Shown: positions 16,725-25,968, numbered from the stretch's first letter. The stretch: DNA of 64,000 nucleotides from Neisseria subflava (GCF_024205745.1 NZ_CP073117.1:2149982-2213981), one strand, 5' to 3'. Made by a program: numbers and translations. Notes: generated by a model from the sequence alone, not told the origin.

Positions 16725-17234
16725 CTAAATTGAAGCCACTGGAAACACTTTAGGCGCGGGTTTGTCTTTGATAAACAATCGGTTCAACACCTCGCCCGTG
16801 CGCAAATCGACAAACTTCTGATTGGTGGTCGGGCTGTCTAAGCCACCCAGCTCCATCTGCCAGCGGCCGGTTTTCAGATACGTCAAATAAGGCAGGATAC
16901 CGTCTGAAACCGCCTCCAACTCCTCACGCTCCAAGCCGGTGTACAAGCAGGCTTTCAGACCCGCCTGCGTCACGATGCCCAGCATTTTCTGTAAAGCTTC
17001 CGGCTGCCATTCCCCGCCCATAAACAACACGCAGCTAATTAATCCGCGATAGCGTTTCAGACGGCCTTTTAAATAATCCTCGGTCAATTCTGTGCCGATA
17101 CCCTCTTTCCATGTATCGGCACTGTGGCAACCTTTGCAACGCAACGGACAGCCGGAAAACAGAAACGCCAGCGACACTTCGTCCGGCACTTCCTGCCATA
17201 CAATTTGCTCAATTGTAAATTTCAAGCTGCTCAT
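16725..17234 (-). CDS. nrdG: Anaerobic ribonucleotide reductase activating enzyme (radical SAM)
   Basis: Generates the glycyl radical on NrdD using SAM and a 4Fe-4S cluster. The cluster ligands are C29, C33 and C36 in SGCPLRCKGCHS. VLFMGGEWQPEAL (about residues 80-92) is the typical SAM-binding GGE region. I took the ATG at 17232-17234 (169 residues). An in-frame GTG at 17252 would add six residues but overlaps the candidate NrdR box at 17249-17264, so it is less likely. The gene precedes nrdD in the likely nrdGD operon. Confidence 0.92.
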   Translation of the reverse strand: MSSLKFTIEQIVWQEVPDEVSLAFLFSGCPLRCKGCHSADTWKEGIGTELTEDYLKGRLKRYRGLISCVLFMGGEWQPEALQKMLGIVTQAGLKACLYTGLEREELEAVSDGILPYLTYLKTGRWQMELGGLDSPTTNQKFVDLRTGEVLNRLFIKDKPAPKVFPVASI

Positions 17235-17248
17235 TGCAATACCACAAA

Positions 17249-17296
17249 ACACAAGATATGGTGAAAATTAAAACACAAGACTACTAGATATGGTAT
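17249..17296 (-). promoter_or_regulatory. Candidate tandem NrdR boxes upstream of nrdGD
   Basis: Two similar 16-bp sites read on the minus strand: tcaccatatcttgtgt (17249-17264) and ataccatatctagtag (17281-17296). By eye they match the NrdR consensus acaCwATATaTwGtgt at 13 and 11 of 16 positions. They are offset by exactly 32 bp, the three-turn spacing typical of NrdR box pairs. They lie 15-62 bp before the nrdG start codon. Confidence 0.65.
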
Positions 17297-17390
17297 TTTT
17301 ATTTAACAATGTATTTTACTTATTTAATAGATTTTTATTATTTAACTGATTGTAAATTACTATAATTGGTTTGACTTTAAGTTAATAAAA

Positions 17391-17419
17391 AGGCCGTCTG
17401 AACACGATTCAGACGGCCT
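17391..17419. terminator. DUS inverted pair
   Basis: AGGCCGTCTGAA and its complement with a five-base loop, in the gap between nrdG and rlmL. The 17297-17390 stretch before it is AT-rich with no gene. Confidence 0.6.
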
Positions 17420-17479
17420 GAAATTAAAAAAAGAGAAGCAAAATCCGTTATAGCAAAGTCTATCCAAAAAAATAAAAAA

Positions 17480-17507
17480 GCCGTCTGAAATCATCTTTCA
17501 GACGGCC
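17480..17507 (-). terminator. DUS inverted-pair terminator after rlmL
   Basis: GCCGTCTGAAA, a five-base loop and the complement, preceded by an A-run that becomes a T-run on the minus strand, just past the rlmL stop codon. Confidence 0.75.
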
Positions 17508-17520
17508 TCAATTCCAGGTT

Positions 17521-18663
17521 TTAGCCTCGATTCGAGCCTTTAACCATATCCATCAAAAACAATCGGCAATCCAAGTTGCCATTGAACAGCGGAATCTTAC
17601 GCTTCGGAGAAAGGCGCATAAATTTCGGCATATCGCGATCGCCGGTAAACATCCCAACCAGCCAGCCTGCGTAATGCTGTTTCAACCATGTGCCCAGTTG
17701 AGGATAAAGCGCCTGTAAAGCCTGAATTTCGGCAAGGCGCACGCCATAAGGCGGGTTGGAAATCATAATGCCGTGTTCGCCGTTTGGCCGCGCGGCTTGC
17801 GCATCTTGCACGTCAAAGCGGATGAAATGATCCGCTTCGGCGGCTTGGGCATTGGCCAATGCGGCACGGATCATATAACGGTCATTATCGCTGCCGGAAA
17901 TTGGTGCGGCGGCCAGTTTAATTTGTCTTTCAGCTTCTCGGCGCAGGGCTTGCCATTTTTCTTTGTCGAAGTTTTGCAGTTTTTCAAAACCGAAACGGCG
18001 CATCAAGCCCGGCGCACGGCGTGTCGCAATCCATGCCGCCTCGATGGCAATCGTGCCGCTGCCGCAAAACGGGTCTTGGAAAGGCTGCGTACCGTCGTAG
18101 CCAGCCAAAAGCAGCAAACCTGCCGCCAAGTTTTCCCTCAATGGCGCTTCGCCGGTATCCTGACGATAGCCGCGTTTGAAGAGTGCCTCACCGGAAGTAT
18201 CGATAAAGATTTCTACATTGCGCTCATCGATAAAGGCATGAATGCGGATATCGGGATTGATTTTACCCACGCTCGGACGCGCATCATAAATATCGCGGAA
18301 GGCATCGCAGACGGCATCTTTGATTTTCAAACCGACAAAATCCAAGCTTTTCACATTAGCGCGCTTGCCTTCAACTTTGACTTTGAAGGTCTGCTCCAGC
18401 TTAAACCAACCTGTCCAATGCAGATTTCGTGCCAGTTTGTAGATATCGTGTTCGTTGCGATAACCGCCTTTGGTCAAACGCAGCAAAACGCGGCTGGCAA
18501 CGCGTGAATGCAGGTTGATGCGATACACCTGCTCCATCGTGCCTTTACATGCCACGCCGCCGTCAACAGCGCGAATGTCCTGACATGCCATGCTTTCGAG
18601 TTCCTGCGTCAAAGGCACTTCCAAACCGCGGGGACAAGTGATAAAAAGTGAATAAACCGTCAT
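17521..18663 (-). CDS. rlmL: 23S rRNA guanine-N2 methyltransferase, RlmL type (THUMP domain)
   Basis: SAM-dependent methylation of a 23S rRNA guanine (m2G2445 in E. coli). The 380-residue protein has an N-terminal ferredoxin-like/THUMP RNA-binding region (about residues 45-155). The Rossmann methyltransferase domain follows, with motif [15 protein letters not shown] (about 193-206) and catalytic motif ISNPPYG (301-307). It corresponds to the N-terminal half of E. coli RlmKL, without the RlmK half. The E. coli-type target is assumed from homology. Confidence 0.85.
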   Translation of the reverse strand: MTVYSLFITCPRGLEVPLTQELESMACQDIRAVDGGVACKGTMEQVYRINLHSRVASRVLLRLTKGGYRNEHDIYKLARNLHWTGWFKLEQTFKVKVEGKRANVKSLDFVGLKIKDAVCDAFRDIYDARPSVGKINPDIRIHAFIDERNVEIFIDTSGEALFKRGYRQDTGEAPLRENLAAGLLLLAGYDGTQPFQDPFCGSGTIAIEAAWIATRRAPGLMRRFGFEKLQNFDKEKWQALRREAERQIKLAAAPISGSDNDRYMIRAALANAQAAEADHFIRFDVQDAQAARPNGEHGIMISNPPYGVRLAEIQALQALYPQLGTWLKQHYAGWLVGMFTGDRDMPKFMRLSPKRKIPLFNGNLDCRLFLMDMVKGSNRG

Positions 18664-18736
18664 ATAAAACCTTTCCGGGTAGAGCTATCCGAACCACTCG
18701 GATAATAAATAAAAACAATATTATAGCCGAAAAACC

Positions 18737-18768
18737 AAAGGCCGTCTGAAACTTCAGACGGCCTTTTA
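18737..18768 (-). terminator. DUS inverted-pair terminator after the NCS2 permease
   Basis: AAAGGCCGTCTGAA, a three-base loop and the complement, downstream of the permease stop codon at 18785. Confidence 0.75.
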
Positions 18769-18784
18769 ATTTAATATTGCTTGC

Positions 18785-20176
18785 TTAGTGATCCAAACTA
18801 TCGGTTTCAACCTTAACCGCTTTATCGGTTTTATCTTCCGGCAAAACTAAGTTCAACAATACCGCCATAATACCGCCGGCAGAAATTGAGTTTTGGAACA
18901 ATACCGGCAGGTTTTTGAACACTTCCGGCTCAAACGCCACGCCCAAACCCAAACCGACAGAAGTAGCCGCGATGACTGCTTCACGACGGCGAATACCGTG
19001 GCTGACCAAAATCCGCACGCCTGCAATCGCAATCAGGCCGAACATCAACACCATCGCACCACCCAAAACCGGACTCGGAATCGTGGTAAACGCGCGGCCG
19101 ATAACAGGGAACAAGCCCAACAATACCAAAATTGCCGCAATATATTTGCCCACATGGCGCGAAGCCACGCCGGTCATTTGAATCACGCCGTTATTTTGCG
19201 CAAAAGTGGTCAAAGGCAAAGAGCCCAACGCCGTCGCAATCACAGACACCAAACCATCTGCCAATACGCCGCCGCGCAGACGTTTGGTGTATTCCTCACC
19301 CTCAATCGGCTGCTCGGAGACCATTGCAGTCGCCGTCAAATCGCCTACCGCTTCAAATACACTCAACAAGAAAATCGCACCGGCGACAATAAACGCGTGC
19401 CAATCAAATGCGAAACCATATTTAAACGGAACCGGCAGGGTAATCAGCGGCAGGTTTTGCAGGGCGGAAAAATCTACTTTACCCAAAAACAGCGCAACGA
19501 TATAACCAACAATCAAACCCACCGCGATGCCGCTCATGCGCAGCAACGGATTTTTTAAGCAGTTGAAAACCAATACAATCAGCAACACCAGCGATGCCAG
19601 ACCCAAGTTTTCCATCGAGCCGAACGTACCGTCTGCTTTCGCACCGAAGCCGCCACCGAAATCGGTAATGCCGACATGTACCAAGCTCAAGCCGATCAAC
19701 ATAACGACCACGCCGCTTACAGTCGGTGTAATCACTTTTTTCAAATAAGGCAAAAGCCAAGCGGAGAAGCACACCAAAAACGCGCCGACAAAGGACACGC
19801 CCAAGAGCGTTGAAATCATCACATCTTCAGTCAAGCCGCCCTCTTTCATACCGGTACCGAGCGCAATCATCACGGTAACAAAAGAGAAGTTGACCGACTG
19901 AATCGACAGCATGCCCGAACCGACCGGCCCGAAACGGTTAACCTGCAAATAAGTGCCGACGCCGGAAGCCACCATCGCCATCGACACCAAATAAGCCGTC
20001 ATTTCAACCGGCAGCTCCAACGCCCCGCCGACAATCAGTGCCGGAGTAATCATCGGGACAAAAATCGCCAGAAGGTGCGTAACCGCACTCAACAACGCAT
20101 TCCCAAACGGCGGCTTGTCTTCCAAACCATAAACCAAATCAAGCGATTCCGCCTGTTTTTCAGTCATTCCGGCCAT
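18785..20176 (-). CDS. NCS2-family nucleobase permease, probably xanthine/purine
   Basis: 463-residue inner-membrane cation symporter of the nucleobase:cation symporter-2 family (UraA, XanP, PbuX, UacT). The sequence is almost all hydrophobic helices, about 12-14. NCS2 signatures include NRFGPVGSGMLSIQSVNFSF (80-99), FEAVGDLTATAMVSEQP and the C-terminal signature QNNGVIQMTGVASRHVG (about residues 323-339). The central sequence resembles xanthine/urate carriers more than uracil carriers, but the substrate cannot be fixed from sequence. AGAAGG precedes the ATG. It is monocistronic. Confidence 0.85.
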   Translation of the reverse strand: MAGMTEKQAESLDLVYGLEDKPPFGNALLSAVTHLLAIFVPMITPALIVGGALELPVEMTAYLVSMAMVASGVGTYLQVNRFGPVGSGMLSIQSVNFSFVTVMIALGTGMKEGGLTEDVMISTLLGVSFVGAFLVCFSAWLLPYLKKVITPTVSGVVVMLIGLSLVHVGITDFGGGFGAKADGTFGSMENLGLASLVLLIVLVFNCLKNPLLRMSGIAVGLIVGYIVALFLGKVDFSALQNLPLITLPVPFKYGFAFDWHAFIVAGAIFLLSVFEAVGDLTATAMVSEQPIEGEEYTKRLRGGVLADGLVSVIATALGSLPLTTFAQNNGVIQMTGVASRHVGKYIAAILVLLGLFPVIGRAFTTIPSPVLGGAMVLMFGLIAIAGVRILVSHGIRRREAVIAATSVGLGLGVAFEPEVFKNLPVLFQNSISAGGIMAVLLNLVLPEDKTDKAVKVETDSLDH

Positions 20177-20262
20177 GTTGAACCTTCTCTCAAGAATCGT
20201 TAAAAAATATTAAGATGCGTATTTTAACCAATTTGAAATGTATCAGCAAATTCAAAACCATT

Positions 20263-20303
20263 AGGCCGTCTGAAAGTTCCGCCCAGCCGTTTTCAGACGG
20301 CCT
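20263..20303. terminator. DUS inverted pair between the divergent permease and dapA genes
   Basis: Inverted AG-DUS arms of 13 bp (20263-20275 and 20291-20303). It lies between two divergently transcribed genes, so a terminator role is uncertain. Confidence 0.55.
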
Positions 20304-20440
20304 CAAACCGCCTTAACACATTTTAATTCTTGACATCATTTTTCCATCTAAAAACAAACAAACCAATGATTTAAAAATGTATTATTCATTAAGATAATGA
20401 CAAGTTATCATCAAACTGCAAAGCCTCATAGCGGATATGT

Positions 20441-20469
20441 TTCACACAAACAACAAAGTAAGCTACAAT
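20441..20469 (+). promoter_or_regulatory. Putative dapA promoter
   Basis: TTCACA (20441-20446), a 17-bp spacer and TACAAT (20464-20469), 44 bp before the dapA ATG. The rest of 20177-20512 is AT-rich with a short gataa/ttatc inverted repeat at 20393-20409 and no gene. Confidence 0.45.
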
Positions 20470-20512
20470 CCGATGAATAATCCACCCACACCGTAAAATT
20501 AAAGGTTTCCGT

Positions 20513-21388
20513 ATGTTAAAAGGCAGTCTGGTTGCCCTGATTACCCCGATGAATCAAGACGGCAGCATCAACTACGAACAACTTCATGACTTAATTGACT
20601 GGCACATTGAAAACGGCACCGACGGCATCGTCGCAGTCGGCACCACCGGCGAGTCAGCCACCCTGCCTGTCGAAGAACATTTGGCCGTTATTGAAGCCAC
20701 TGTCAAACACGTCAACAAGCGCGTTCCCGTTATCGCCGGCACAGGCGCCAACAATACTGTCGAAGCCATCGCCCTTTCCAAAGCAGCCGAGCAAGCCGGT
20801 GCGGACTACACCTTATCTGTTGTTCCCTACTATAACAAACCTTCGCAAGAAGGCATTTACCAACATTTCAAAGCCATCGCCGAAGCCACTTCGATTCCGA
20901 TGGTTATCTATAATGTTCCCGGCCGTACCGTCGTCAGTATGAGCAACGACACTATTTTGCGTTTGGCCGAGATTCCGAATATCGTTGGTGTGAAAGAAGC
21001 CAGCGGCAATATCGGCAACAACATCGAATTGATCAACAGCGTTCCTGAAGGTTTTGTCGTTTTATCCGGCGATGACCCTACCGGCCTGCCTTTCATGCTG
21101 TGTGGCGGTCATGGCGTGGTAACCGTCGCAGCCAACGTCGCACCGAAACTCTTTGCCGACATGTGCCGAGCCGCCCTTGAGGGCGATATTGCGACCGCCC
21201 GTCGTCTAAACGAGCAACTTATCCCAATTTATAACACCATGTTCTGCGAGCCCAGCCCAGCCGCGCCTAAATGGGGCCTGAGCTTATTGGGCAAATGCGA
21301 ACCCCATGTTCGTCTGCCTTTGGTAGCACTGACCGAAGCCGGTCAAGCCAAAGTCCGAGCCGCTCTGGAAAAATCAGGACAAATCTGA
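20513..21388 (+). CDS. dapA: 4-hydroxy-tetrahydrodipicolinate synthase
   Basis: Condenses pyruvate with aspartate semialdehyde in the lysine/diaminopimelate pathway. The 291-residue TIM-barrel has all expected active-site residues: T44-T45 (VGTTGES), Y107 (VPYYNKP), Y133 (IYNVPGRT) and the Schiff-base lysine K161 (GVKEASG). The length is normal. bamC follows after a DUS hairpin, the same order as dapA-nlpB in E. coli. Confidence 0.97.
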   Translation: MLKGSLVALITPMNQDGSINYEQLHDLIDWHIENGTDGIVAVGTTGESATLPVEEHLAVIEATVKHVNKRVPVIAGTGANNTVEAIALSKAAEQAGADYTLSVVPYYNKPSQEGIYQHFKAIAEATSIPMVIYNVPGRTVVSMSNDTILRLAEIPNIVGVKEASGNIGNNIELINSVPEGFVVLSGDDPTGLPFMLCGGHGVVTVAANVAPKLFADMCRAALEGDIATARRLNEQLIPIYNTMFCEPSPAAPKWGLSLLGKCEPHVRLPLVALTEAGQAKVRAALEKSGQI

Positions 21389-21398
21389 TCCGGAAATA

Positions 21399-21436
21399 AG
21401 GCCGTCTGAATCCCAAACACCCTTTTCAGACGGCCT
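21399..21436 (+). terminator. DUS inverted pair between dapA and bamC
   Basis: AGGCCGTCTGAA (21399-21410) and its complement (21425-21436) with a 14-base spacer. Confidence 0.65.
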
Positions 21437-21469
21437 CCCTGTTAAGAACTTCATCCACAGGAAAACAAG

Positions 21470-22600
21470 ATGACCTATATCAAACCCATCGTAGTAGCCC
21501 TCGCCCTGATTAGCATGACTGCCTGTTCCGGCAGCAAAAAAGAACAACCCAAACTCGACTATCAAAGTCAATCACACCGTTTGGTCAAACTGGAAGTACC
21601 ACCTGATTTGAACAACCCAGACCAAGGCAACCTCTATCAATTACCGGCAGGCAGCGGCGCCGTCCGTGCCAGCGATTTCAACAAACGCCGCACCCAAGCC
21701 GTACAACAGCCTGCCAATGCAGAAGTCTTGAAATCCGTTAAAGGCGTACGCCTTGAGCGTGATGGCAACCAACGCTGGTTGGTTGTCGAAGGCAAATCGC
21801 CTCGCGAAATTTGGCCGTTGCTGAAAGTATTCTGGCAAGAAAACGGTTTCGACATCAAATCTGAAGAACCGGCCATCGGCCAAATGGAAACCGAGTGGGC
21901 TGAAAACCGAGCCAAGATCCCTCAAGACAGCCTGCGCCGCCTGTTGGATAAAGTCGGCTTGGGCGGCATCTACTCTACCAGCGAACGCGACAAGTTCATC
22001 ATCCGCATCGAACAAGGTAAAAACGGTTCGACCGACATCTTCTTTGCCCACAAAGGCATGAAAGAAGTTTATGCCGACCGTAAAAAAGACACTACGATGT
22101 GGCAGCCGGGTGAAAACGACCCTAACCTCGAAGCCGCATTCCTCGCCCGCTTTATGCAATACTTAGGCGTTGACGGTCAGCAAGCCGAACAGGCTCTGAC
22201 CCAAAGCGTTGCCGCCCGCAGCAATGCTTCTGAATTGGCCCGTGTGGACAACGGCACTCTGTTGCTGGCAGGCGATTACGGCCGCAACTGGCGCCGTACC
22301 GCCCTTGCGCTTGACCGCATCGGCCTGACTGTTATCGGTCAAAATGCCGAACGCCGCGCCTTCTTGGTTCAACAAGCGCCAACCGAAGGCGAAGCAGTTG
22401 CCAATAAAAAACCAGGCCTGTTCAAACGCGTATTTGGCAAAGGCAAAGCAGAAGCGCCAAAAACGTATCCTGAAATCATCGTGTATGTTGAGCCTATCAA
22501 CAATGGCGCACGCCTCCATCTGTTGAACAAAGACGGCAGCCCATACAAAGGCAGCGATGCCTCCACATTGCTGAGCCGCCTGCACACAGAATTGCGTTAA
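21470..22600 (+). CDS. bamC: Outer membrane assembly lipoprotein BamC
   Basis: Lipoprotein component of the BAM complex that inserts beta-barrel proteins in the outer membrane. The 376-residue protein has a signal peptide with lipobox MTAC (acylated C19). An unstructured N-terminal segment carries the conserved LEVPPDLNNP block (residues 43-52), which in E. coli contacts BamD. Two helix-grip domains follow (about 100-220 and 245-376). Its position after dapA supports the call. Confidence 0.9.
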   Translation: MTYIKPIVVALALISMTACSGSKKEQPKLDYQSQSHRLVKLEVPPDLNNPDQGNLYQLPAGSGAVRASDFNKRRTQAVQQPANAEVLKSVKGVRLERDGNQRWLVVEGKSPREIWPLLKVFWQENGFDIKSEEPAIGQMETEWAENRAKIPQDSLRRLLDKVGLGGIYSTSERDKFIIRIEQGKNGSTDIFFAHKGMKEVYADRKKDTTMWQPGENDPNLEAAFLARFMQYLGVDGQQAEQALTQSVAARSNASELARVDNGTLLLAGDYGRNWRRTALALDRIGLTVIGQNAERRAFLVQQAPTEGEAVANKKPGLFKRVFGKGKAEAPKTYPEIIVYVEPINNGARLHLLNKDGSPYKGSDASTLLSRLHTELR

Positions 22601-22615
22601 TCCGTTATTCGACTT

Positions 22616-22645
22616 AAGGCCGTCTGAAATATTCAGACGGCCTTT
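22616..22645 (+). terminator. DUS inverted-pair terminator after bamC
   Basis: AAGGCCGTCTGAA, a three-base loop and the complement, followed by a T-run. Confidence 0.85.
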
Positions 22646-22721
22646 TTAACGAATCCGGCATGGTTTCAAATTCCCAATCTGACGTTATAATCAGAACATT
22701 TTCCCCCTCCCCCAAGCTGCC

Positions 22722-22952
22722 ATGACCCGACAAAAAGCCTATCTGCTCCTGACCGCCCTGTTTACCCTGATGTTTATCGTACTGATTCTGTTGGGCGCTT
22801 ATCTTCTGAGCATTCACAGCAAACAATTTGCCGTTGCCGCCTTTCTGTTTGCCTTTGCCGCCGTTTTTGCCCAAATCGGCAGCCTGGCCCTTTACATCCG
22901 CCACAAAGCACGCGCACAAATGGCTCGTATGCAGCAAACCGAAAACCATTAA
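22722..22952 (+). CDS. Small two-helix membrane protein, unknown
   Basis: 76 residues with two hydrophobic segments (about 7-29 and 36-58) and a short basic C-terminus. There is no recognised motif and no strong ribosome binding site. rdgB starts 9 bp after its stop, so the two may be cotranscribed. The codon use looks like ordinary Neisseria coding sequence, which supports it being real. Confidence 0.65.
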   Translation: MTRQKAYLLLTALFTLMFIVLILLGAYLLSIHSKQFAVAAFLFAFAAVFAQIGSLALYIRHKARAQMARMQQTENH

Positions 22953-22961
22953 GGAAAAACC

Positions 22962-23555
22962 ATGTTTGAAAAAATCGTCCTTGCCAGTGGCAACGCAGGC
23001 AAACTCAAAGAATTTTCCCGCCTCTTTGCCGACTTAAACATCGAAGTCCTGCCGCAATCGCAGTTCAATACGCCCGAATGCCCCGAGCCGTACCATACCT
23101 TTGTTGAAAATGCCCTGGCTAAAGCACGCCATGCCGCCAAATACAGCGGCTTACCGGCACTTGCTGACGACTCCGGCATTTGCACCAACGCCTTAAACGG
23201 CGCACCCGGCATTTTCTCCGCACGTTATGCAGGCGAAAACCCCAAATCCGATGCAGCAAATAACGCCAAACTCTCTGCCGATCTTGCCGATAAAGACGAC
23301 AAAAGCTGCTACTACGTCTGCATACTCGTCCTCGTCCGCCACGAAAACGACCCGCAGCCCATCATTGCCGAAGGCATCTGGCGCGGACAATGGCAGACCG
23401 AGGCAGCTGGCACAAACGGCTTCGGCTACGACCCGCATTTCTATCTGGCTGAACACGGTTGCACCGCCGCCGAGCTTGACCCTGAAATCAAAAATGCCGA
23501 AAGCCACCGCGCCCAAGCATTGCGTGAATTGTTAAGAAAAATTGAATCCTTATAA
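22962..23555 (+). CDS. rdgB: XTP/dITP pyrophosphatase (RdgB/HAM1)
   Basis: Hydrolyses non-canonical purine triphosphates (dITP, XTP) to monophosphates, keeping them out of DNA. The 197-residue protein has LASGNAGKLKE (residues 7-17), ALADDSGI (65-72), GTNGFGYDPHF (about 150-160) and ESHRAQA near the C-terminus, the classic HAM1 signatures. AAGGAAAAACC precedes the ATG. Confidence 0.95.
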   Translation: MFEKIVLASGNAGKLKEFSRLFADLNIEVLPQSQFNTPECPEPYHTFVENALAKARHAAKYSGLPALADDSGICTNALNGAPGIFSARYAGENPKSDAANNAKLSADLADKDDKSCYYVCILVLVRHENDPQPIIAEGIWRGQWQTEAAGTNGFGYDPHFYLAEHGCTAAELDPEIKNAESHRAQALRELLRKIESL

Positions 23556-23630
23556 ATCGATAATAGGCCGTCTGAAAACCTGAAACGTTTTTTTAGATGT
23601 TCTAAATCCAACAAATAATGAAAGAAATCC

Positions 23631-24140
23631 ATGTCCCCTAAGCAAATCCTGATTGTCGCCATCCGCTTGGTCGTTTTAATCGGCATCGTACAAACACTTG
23701 GCGGCATTGCTACCATATTCGCACAGTCAGAAAGCATGTATGACAGCAAACAAATTCCGCCCGTACTGATGTTCTACGGCTTGTATTTAATTGCATGGCT
23801 GCTGCTATGGTGTTTCCCTGCCACCATTGCCAACCGCCTATTGCCCGAACATCTGCAAACCGTACAGGAAGCCCCAAAACACCCTGCACCATGGCTGACG
23901 ACCGGTATTATATTAATAGGCATATATACTGTTTTCCAAGCCATCCCCGACCTAATTTACCAGTTCTCTCTCTATCTTTTTGTACAGTCTATCGCTATCG
24001 ACACACACACATCTGTTTGGGCGAATCTCGGCGCACAAAACCAAGCTGGTATACTTGCTAACATCGCGCAGCTTTTTATCGGCATTTTTCTGCTATTCGG
24101 CGCACCCAAACTCTCGTCTTGGATACGCAAAAGACTTTAA
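23631..24140 (+). CDS. Predicted four-helix membrane protein, unknown
   Basis: 169 residues with hydrophobic segments at about 7-31, 44-67, 89-115 and 137-159. There is no recognised family. A DUS (about 23565-23577) precedes it and a DUS hairpin follows it. It sits between rdgB and hemW, genes that are commonly linked, so it is a neisserial insertion in that linkage. Confidence 0.65.
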   Translation: MSPKQILIVAIRLVVLIGIVQTLGGIATIFAQSESMYDSKQIPPVLMFYGLYLIAWLLLWCFPATIANRLLPEHLQTVQEAPKHPAPWLTTGIILIGIYTVFQAIPDLIYQFSLYLFVQSIAIDTHTSVWANLGAQNQAGILANIAQLFIGIFLLFGAPKLSSWIRKRL

Positions 24141-24154
24141 TACATAAAAACAAC

Positions 24155-24182
24155 AGGCCGTCTGAAGCCTTCAGACGGCCTA
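24155..24182 (+). terminator. DUS inverted-pair terminator
   Basis: AGGCCGTCTGAA, a three-base loop and the complement, between the membrane protein gene and the thioredoxin-like gene. Confidence 0.7.
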
Positions 24183-24198
24183 CCTCACATTCATTCCC

Positions 24199-24561
24199 AT
24201 GCCCAAGCCCACACCTGAAGAATTGGCAGCCTTTGCAAAACACGTTGCTGCCTTCATCCCAACCACACCTGACGAACTTCTGCAACTCATTGACAGTCAA
24301 GAAACTGCTATCATCTTTCTAGGCAAACCAAGCTGTTCATACTGTCGCCGTTTTGTTGCAAAACTATTTACCGTTTCCTTAAACAAGCAGCTTACTATCC
24401 GCTTTACAGACAGCAGCAACAAAGCAGCTTTAAAGACTTTTCGTGAACAACACGGCATCAAAACTGTTCCCGCATTACTCAACATCTCACAAGGCAAAAT
24501 AAAATTTGTCTGCAATTCCAAATTATCAGAAGAAGAAATTGAAGCTTTTTTGAGCGCTTAG
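24199..24561 (+). CDS. Thioredoxin-fold protein
   Basis: 120 residues. The motif KPSCSYCRRF provides a CxxC pair (C46 and C49), and TVPALL supplies the cis-Pro loop near residue 92, so a thioredoxin fold is well supported. There is no signal peptide, so it is cytoplasmic. The CSYC dipeptide differs from thioredoxin (CGPC) and resembles small glutaredoxin-like or bacteriocin-accessory thioredoxins. Substrate unknown. Confidence 0.75.
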   Translation: MPKPTPEELAAFAKHVAAFIPTTPDELLQLIDSQETAIIFLGKPSCSYCRRFVAKLFTVSLNKQLTIRFTDSSNKAALKTFREQHGIKTVPALLNISQGKIKFVCNSKLSEEEIEAFLSA

Positions 24562-24657
24562 ACTGCGCAAATTTCCTACTGATTACTTTCCCGGCCGACA
24601 TTTCAGTTAAAATAACGGCCTAAAAATTTCAGACGGCCTTGAGCCTCAACACATACC

Positions 24658-25833
24658 ATGACCCAAATCACTTTCCAACGCCCTGGCCAGCTAACCGCCC
24701 TGCCTCCTTTATCACTCTATATCCATATTCCTTGGTGCATTAAAAAATGTCCATATTGCGACTTCAATTCCCACAGCCTGAAAAACGGCCTGCCGGAAGA
24801 AGCCTATATCGATGCCCTATTAACCGACTTGCAGCTTGAGTTGCCCAATATTTGGGGCAGACCGGTAGAAACGATATTCTTCGGCGGCGGCACACCCAGC
24901 CTGTTTCAAGCGGAATCAATTGACCGTTTGTTAAGTGGCGTGCGTTCGCTGTTGCGCTTACAACCTGAAGCGGAAATTACTTTAGAAGCGAACCCGGGCA
25001 CATTTGAAATTGAAAAATTTCAAGGATTTAAAGACGCAGGCATTACGCGTCTGTCTATCGGCGTACAAAGTTTTAACGACGATATGCTTGCTCGATTGGG
25101 ACGCGTTCACAATGGCAAAGAAGCCCTGTCAGCCATTGATACTGCATTGAAATTATTTGATAAAGTTAATATCGATTTGATGTATGCCCTGCCAAACCAA
25201 ACCGTTCAGACGGCCTTAAACGATGTGCAAACCGCTATTGCAACAGGCGTATCGCATATCAGCGCATATCATCTGACAATGGAACCAAACACGCCTTTTG
25301 GTCATACGCCACCAAAAGGTTTACCACAAGATGACGCAGCATTGGATATTGAAGATGCCGTACATGGCGAATTGGAAGGCGCAGGCTTTATTCACTACGA
25401 AACATCGGCTTTTGCAAAAGCTAATATGCAGTGCCGCCATAATTTGAACTACTGGCAGTTTGGCGATTACTTGGGTATAGGAGCGGGTGCGCATGGCAAA
25501 ATTTCCTATCCCGACCGTATCGAGCGAACTATCCGCCGTCGCCACCCTAATGACTATCTTGCCGCCATGCAGAGCAATCCGCATGAAGCAGTCGAACGCA
25601 AAACTGTTGCTGACGAAGACCTTCCATTCGAGTTCATGATGAATGCCCTGCGTCTAACCGACGGCGTACCTGCCTCAATGCTGCAGGAACGTACCGGCGT
25701 ACCCACTGCAAAAATCATGGCTCAAATCGAAACCGCCAGACAAAAAGGCCTGCTTGAATCAGACCCGACTGTGTTCCGCCCAACCGAGCAAGGCCGTTTG
25801 TTCTTAAACGACTTATTACAGTGTTTTTTATAA
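24658..25833 (+). CDS. hemW: Radical SAM heme chaperone HemW
   Basis: 391-residue radical SAM protein of the HemN/HemW group. The cluster motif is CIKKCPYCDF (CxxxCxxC, residues about 27-34). FFGGGTPSLF (74-83), RLSIGVQSFND and GIGAGAHGKISY are typical. It lacks the extended N-terminus of true HemN, so it is assigned as the heme chaperone HemW rather than coproporphyrinogen dehydrogenase. A DUS ends about 20 bp before the ATG and another lies inside the gene near 25206. Confidence 0.92.
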   Translation: MTQITFQRPGQLTALPPLSLYIHIPWCIKKCPYCDFNSHSLKNGLPEEAYIDALLTDLQLELPNIWGRPVETIFFGGGTPSLFQAESIDRLLSGVRSLLRLQPEAEITLEANPGTFEIEKFQGFKDAGITRLSIGVQSFNDDMLARLGRVHNGKEALSAIDTALKLFDKVNIDLMYALPNQTVQTALNDVQTAIATGVSHISAYHLTMEPNTPFGHTPPKGLPQDDAALDIEDAVHGELEGAGFIHYETSAFAKANMQCRHNLNYWQFGDYLGIGAGAHGKISYPDRIERTIRRRHPNDYLAAMQSNPHEAVERKTVADEDLPFEFMMNALRLTDGVPASMLQERTGVPTAKIMAQIETARQKGLLESDPTVFRPTEQGRLFLNDLLQCFL

Positions 25834-25850
25834 GTGCCTTTTTACAACAG

Positions 25851-25925
25851 TTGAAACATTTTTAGATTTGCTTAATTTACAACAAGAAAATACAATCAGG
25901 ATAATTGTTGGGAATAAACAATCCC
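25851..25925 (+). promoter_or_regulatory. Putative nspA promoter and leader dyad
   Basis: TTGAAA (25851-25856), a 16-bp spacer and TAATTT (25873-25878) form a weak promoter. The leader then has interlocking short inverted repeats: attgtt 25904-25909 with 25917-25922, and ggga 25910-25913 with 25922-25925. AAGGA precedes the nspA ATG. Confidence 0.35.
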
Positions 25926-25968
25926 AGCGATTATCTACTACTTTTAATCCTACGTTAAGGACAAAACA

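Noticed and set aside
20393..20412. Possible Fur box upstream of dapA
   Set aside because: The gataa...ttatc repeat matches the 19-bp Fur consensus poorly, and dapA is not a usual Fur target.
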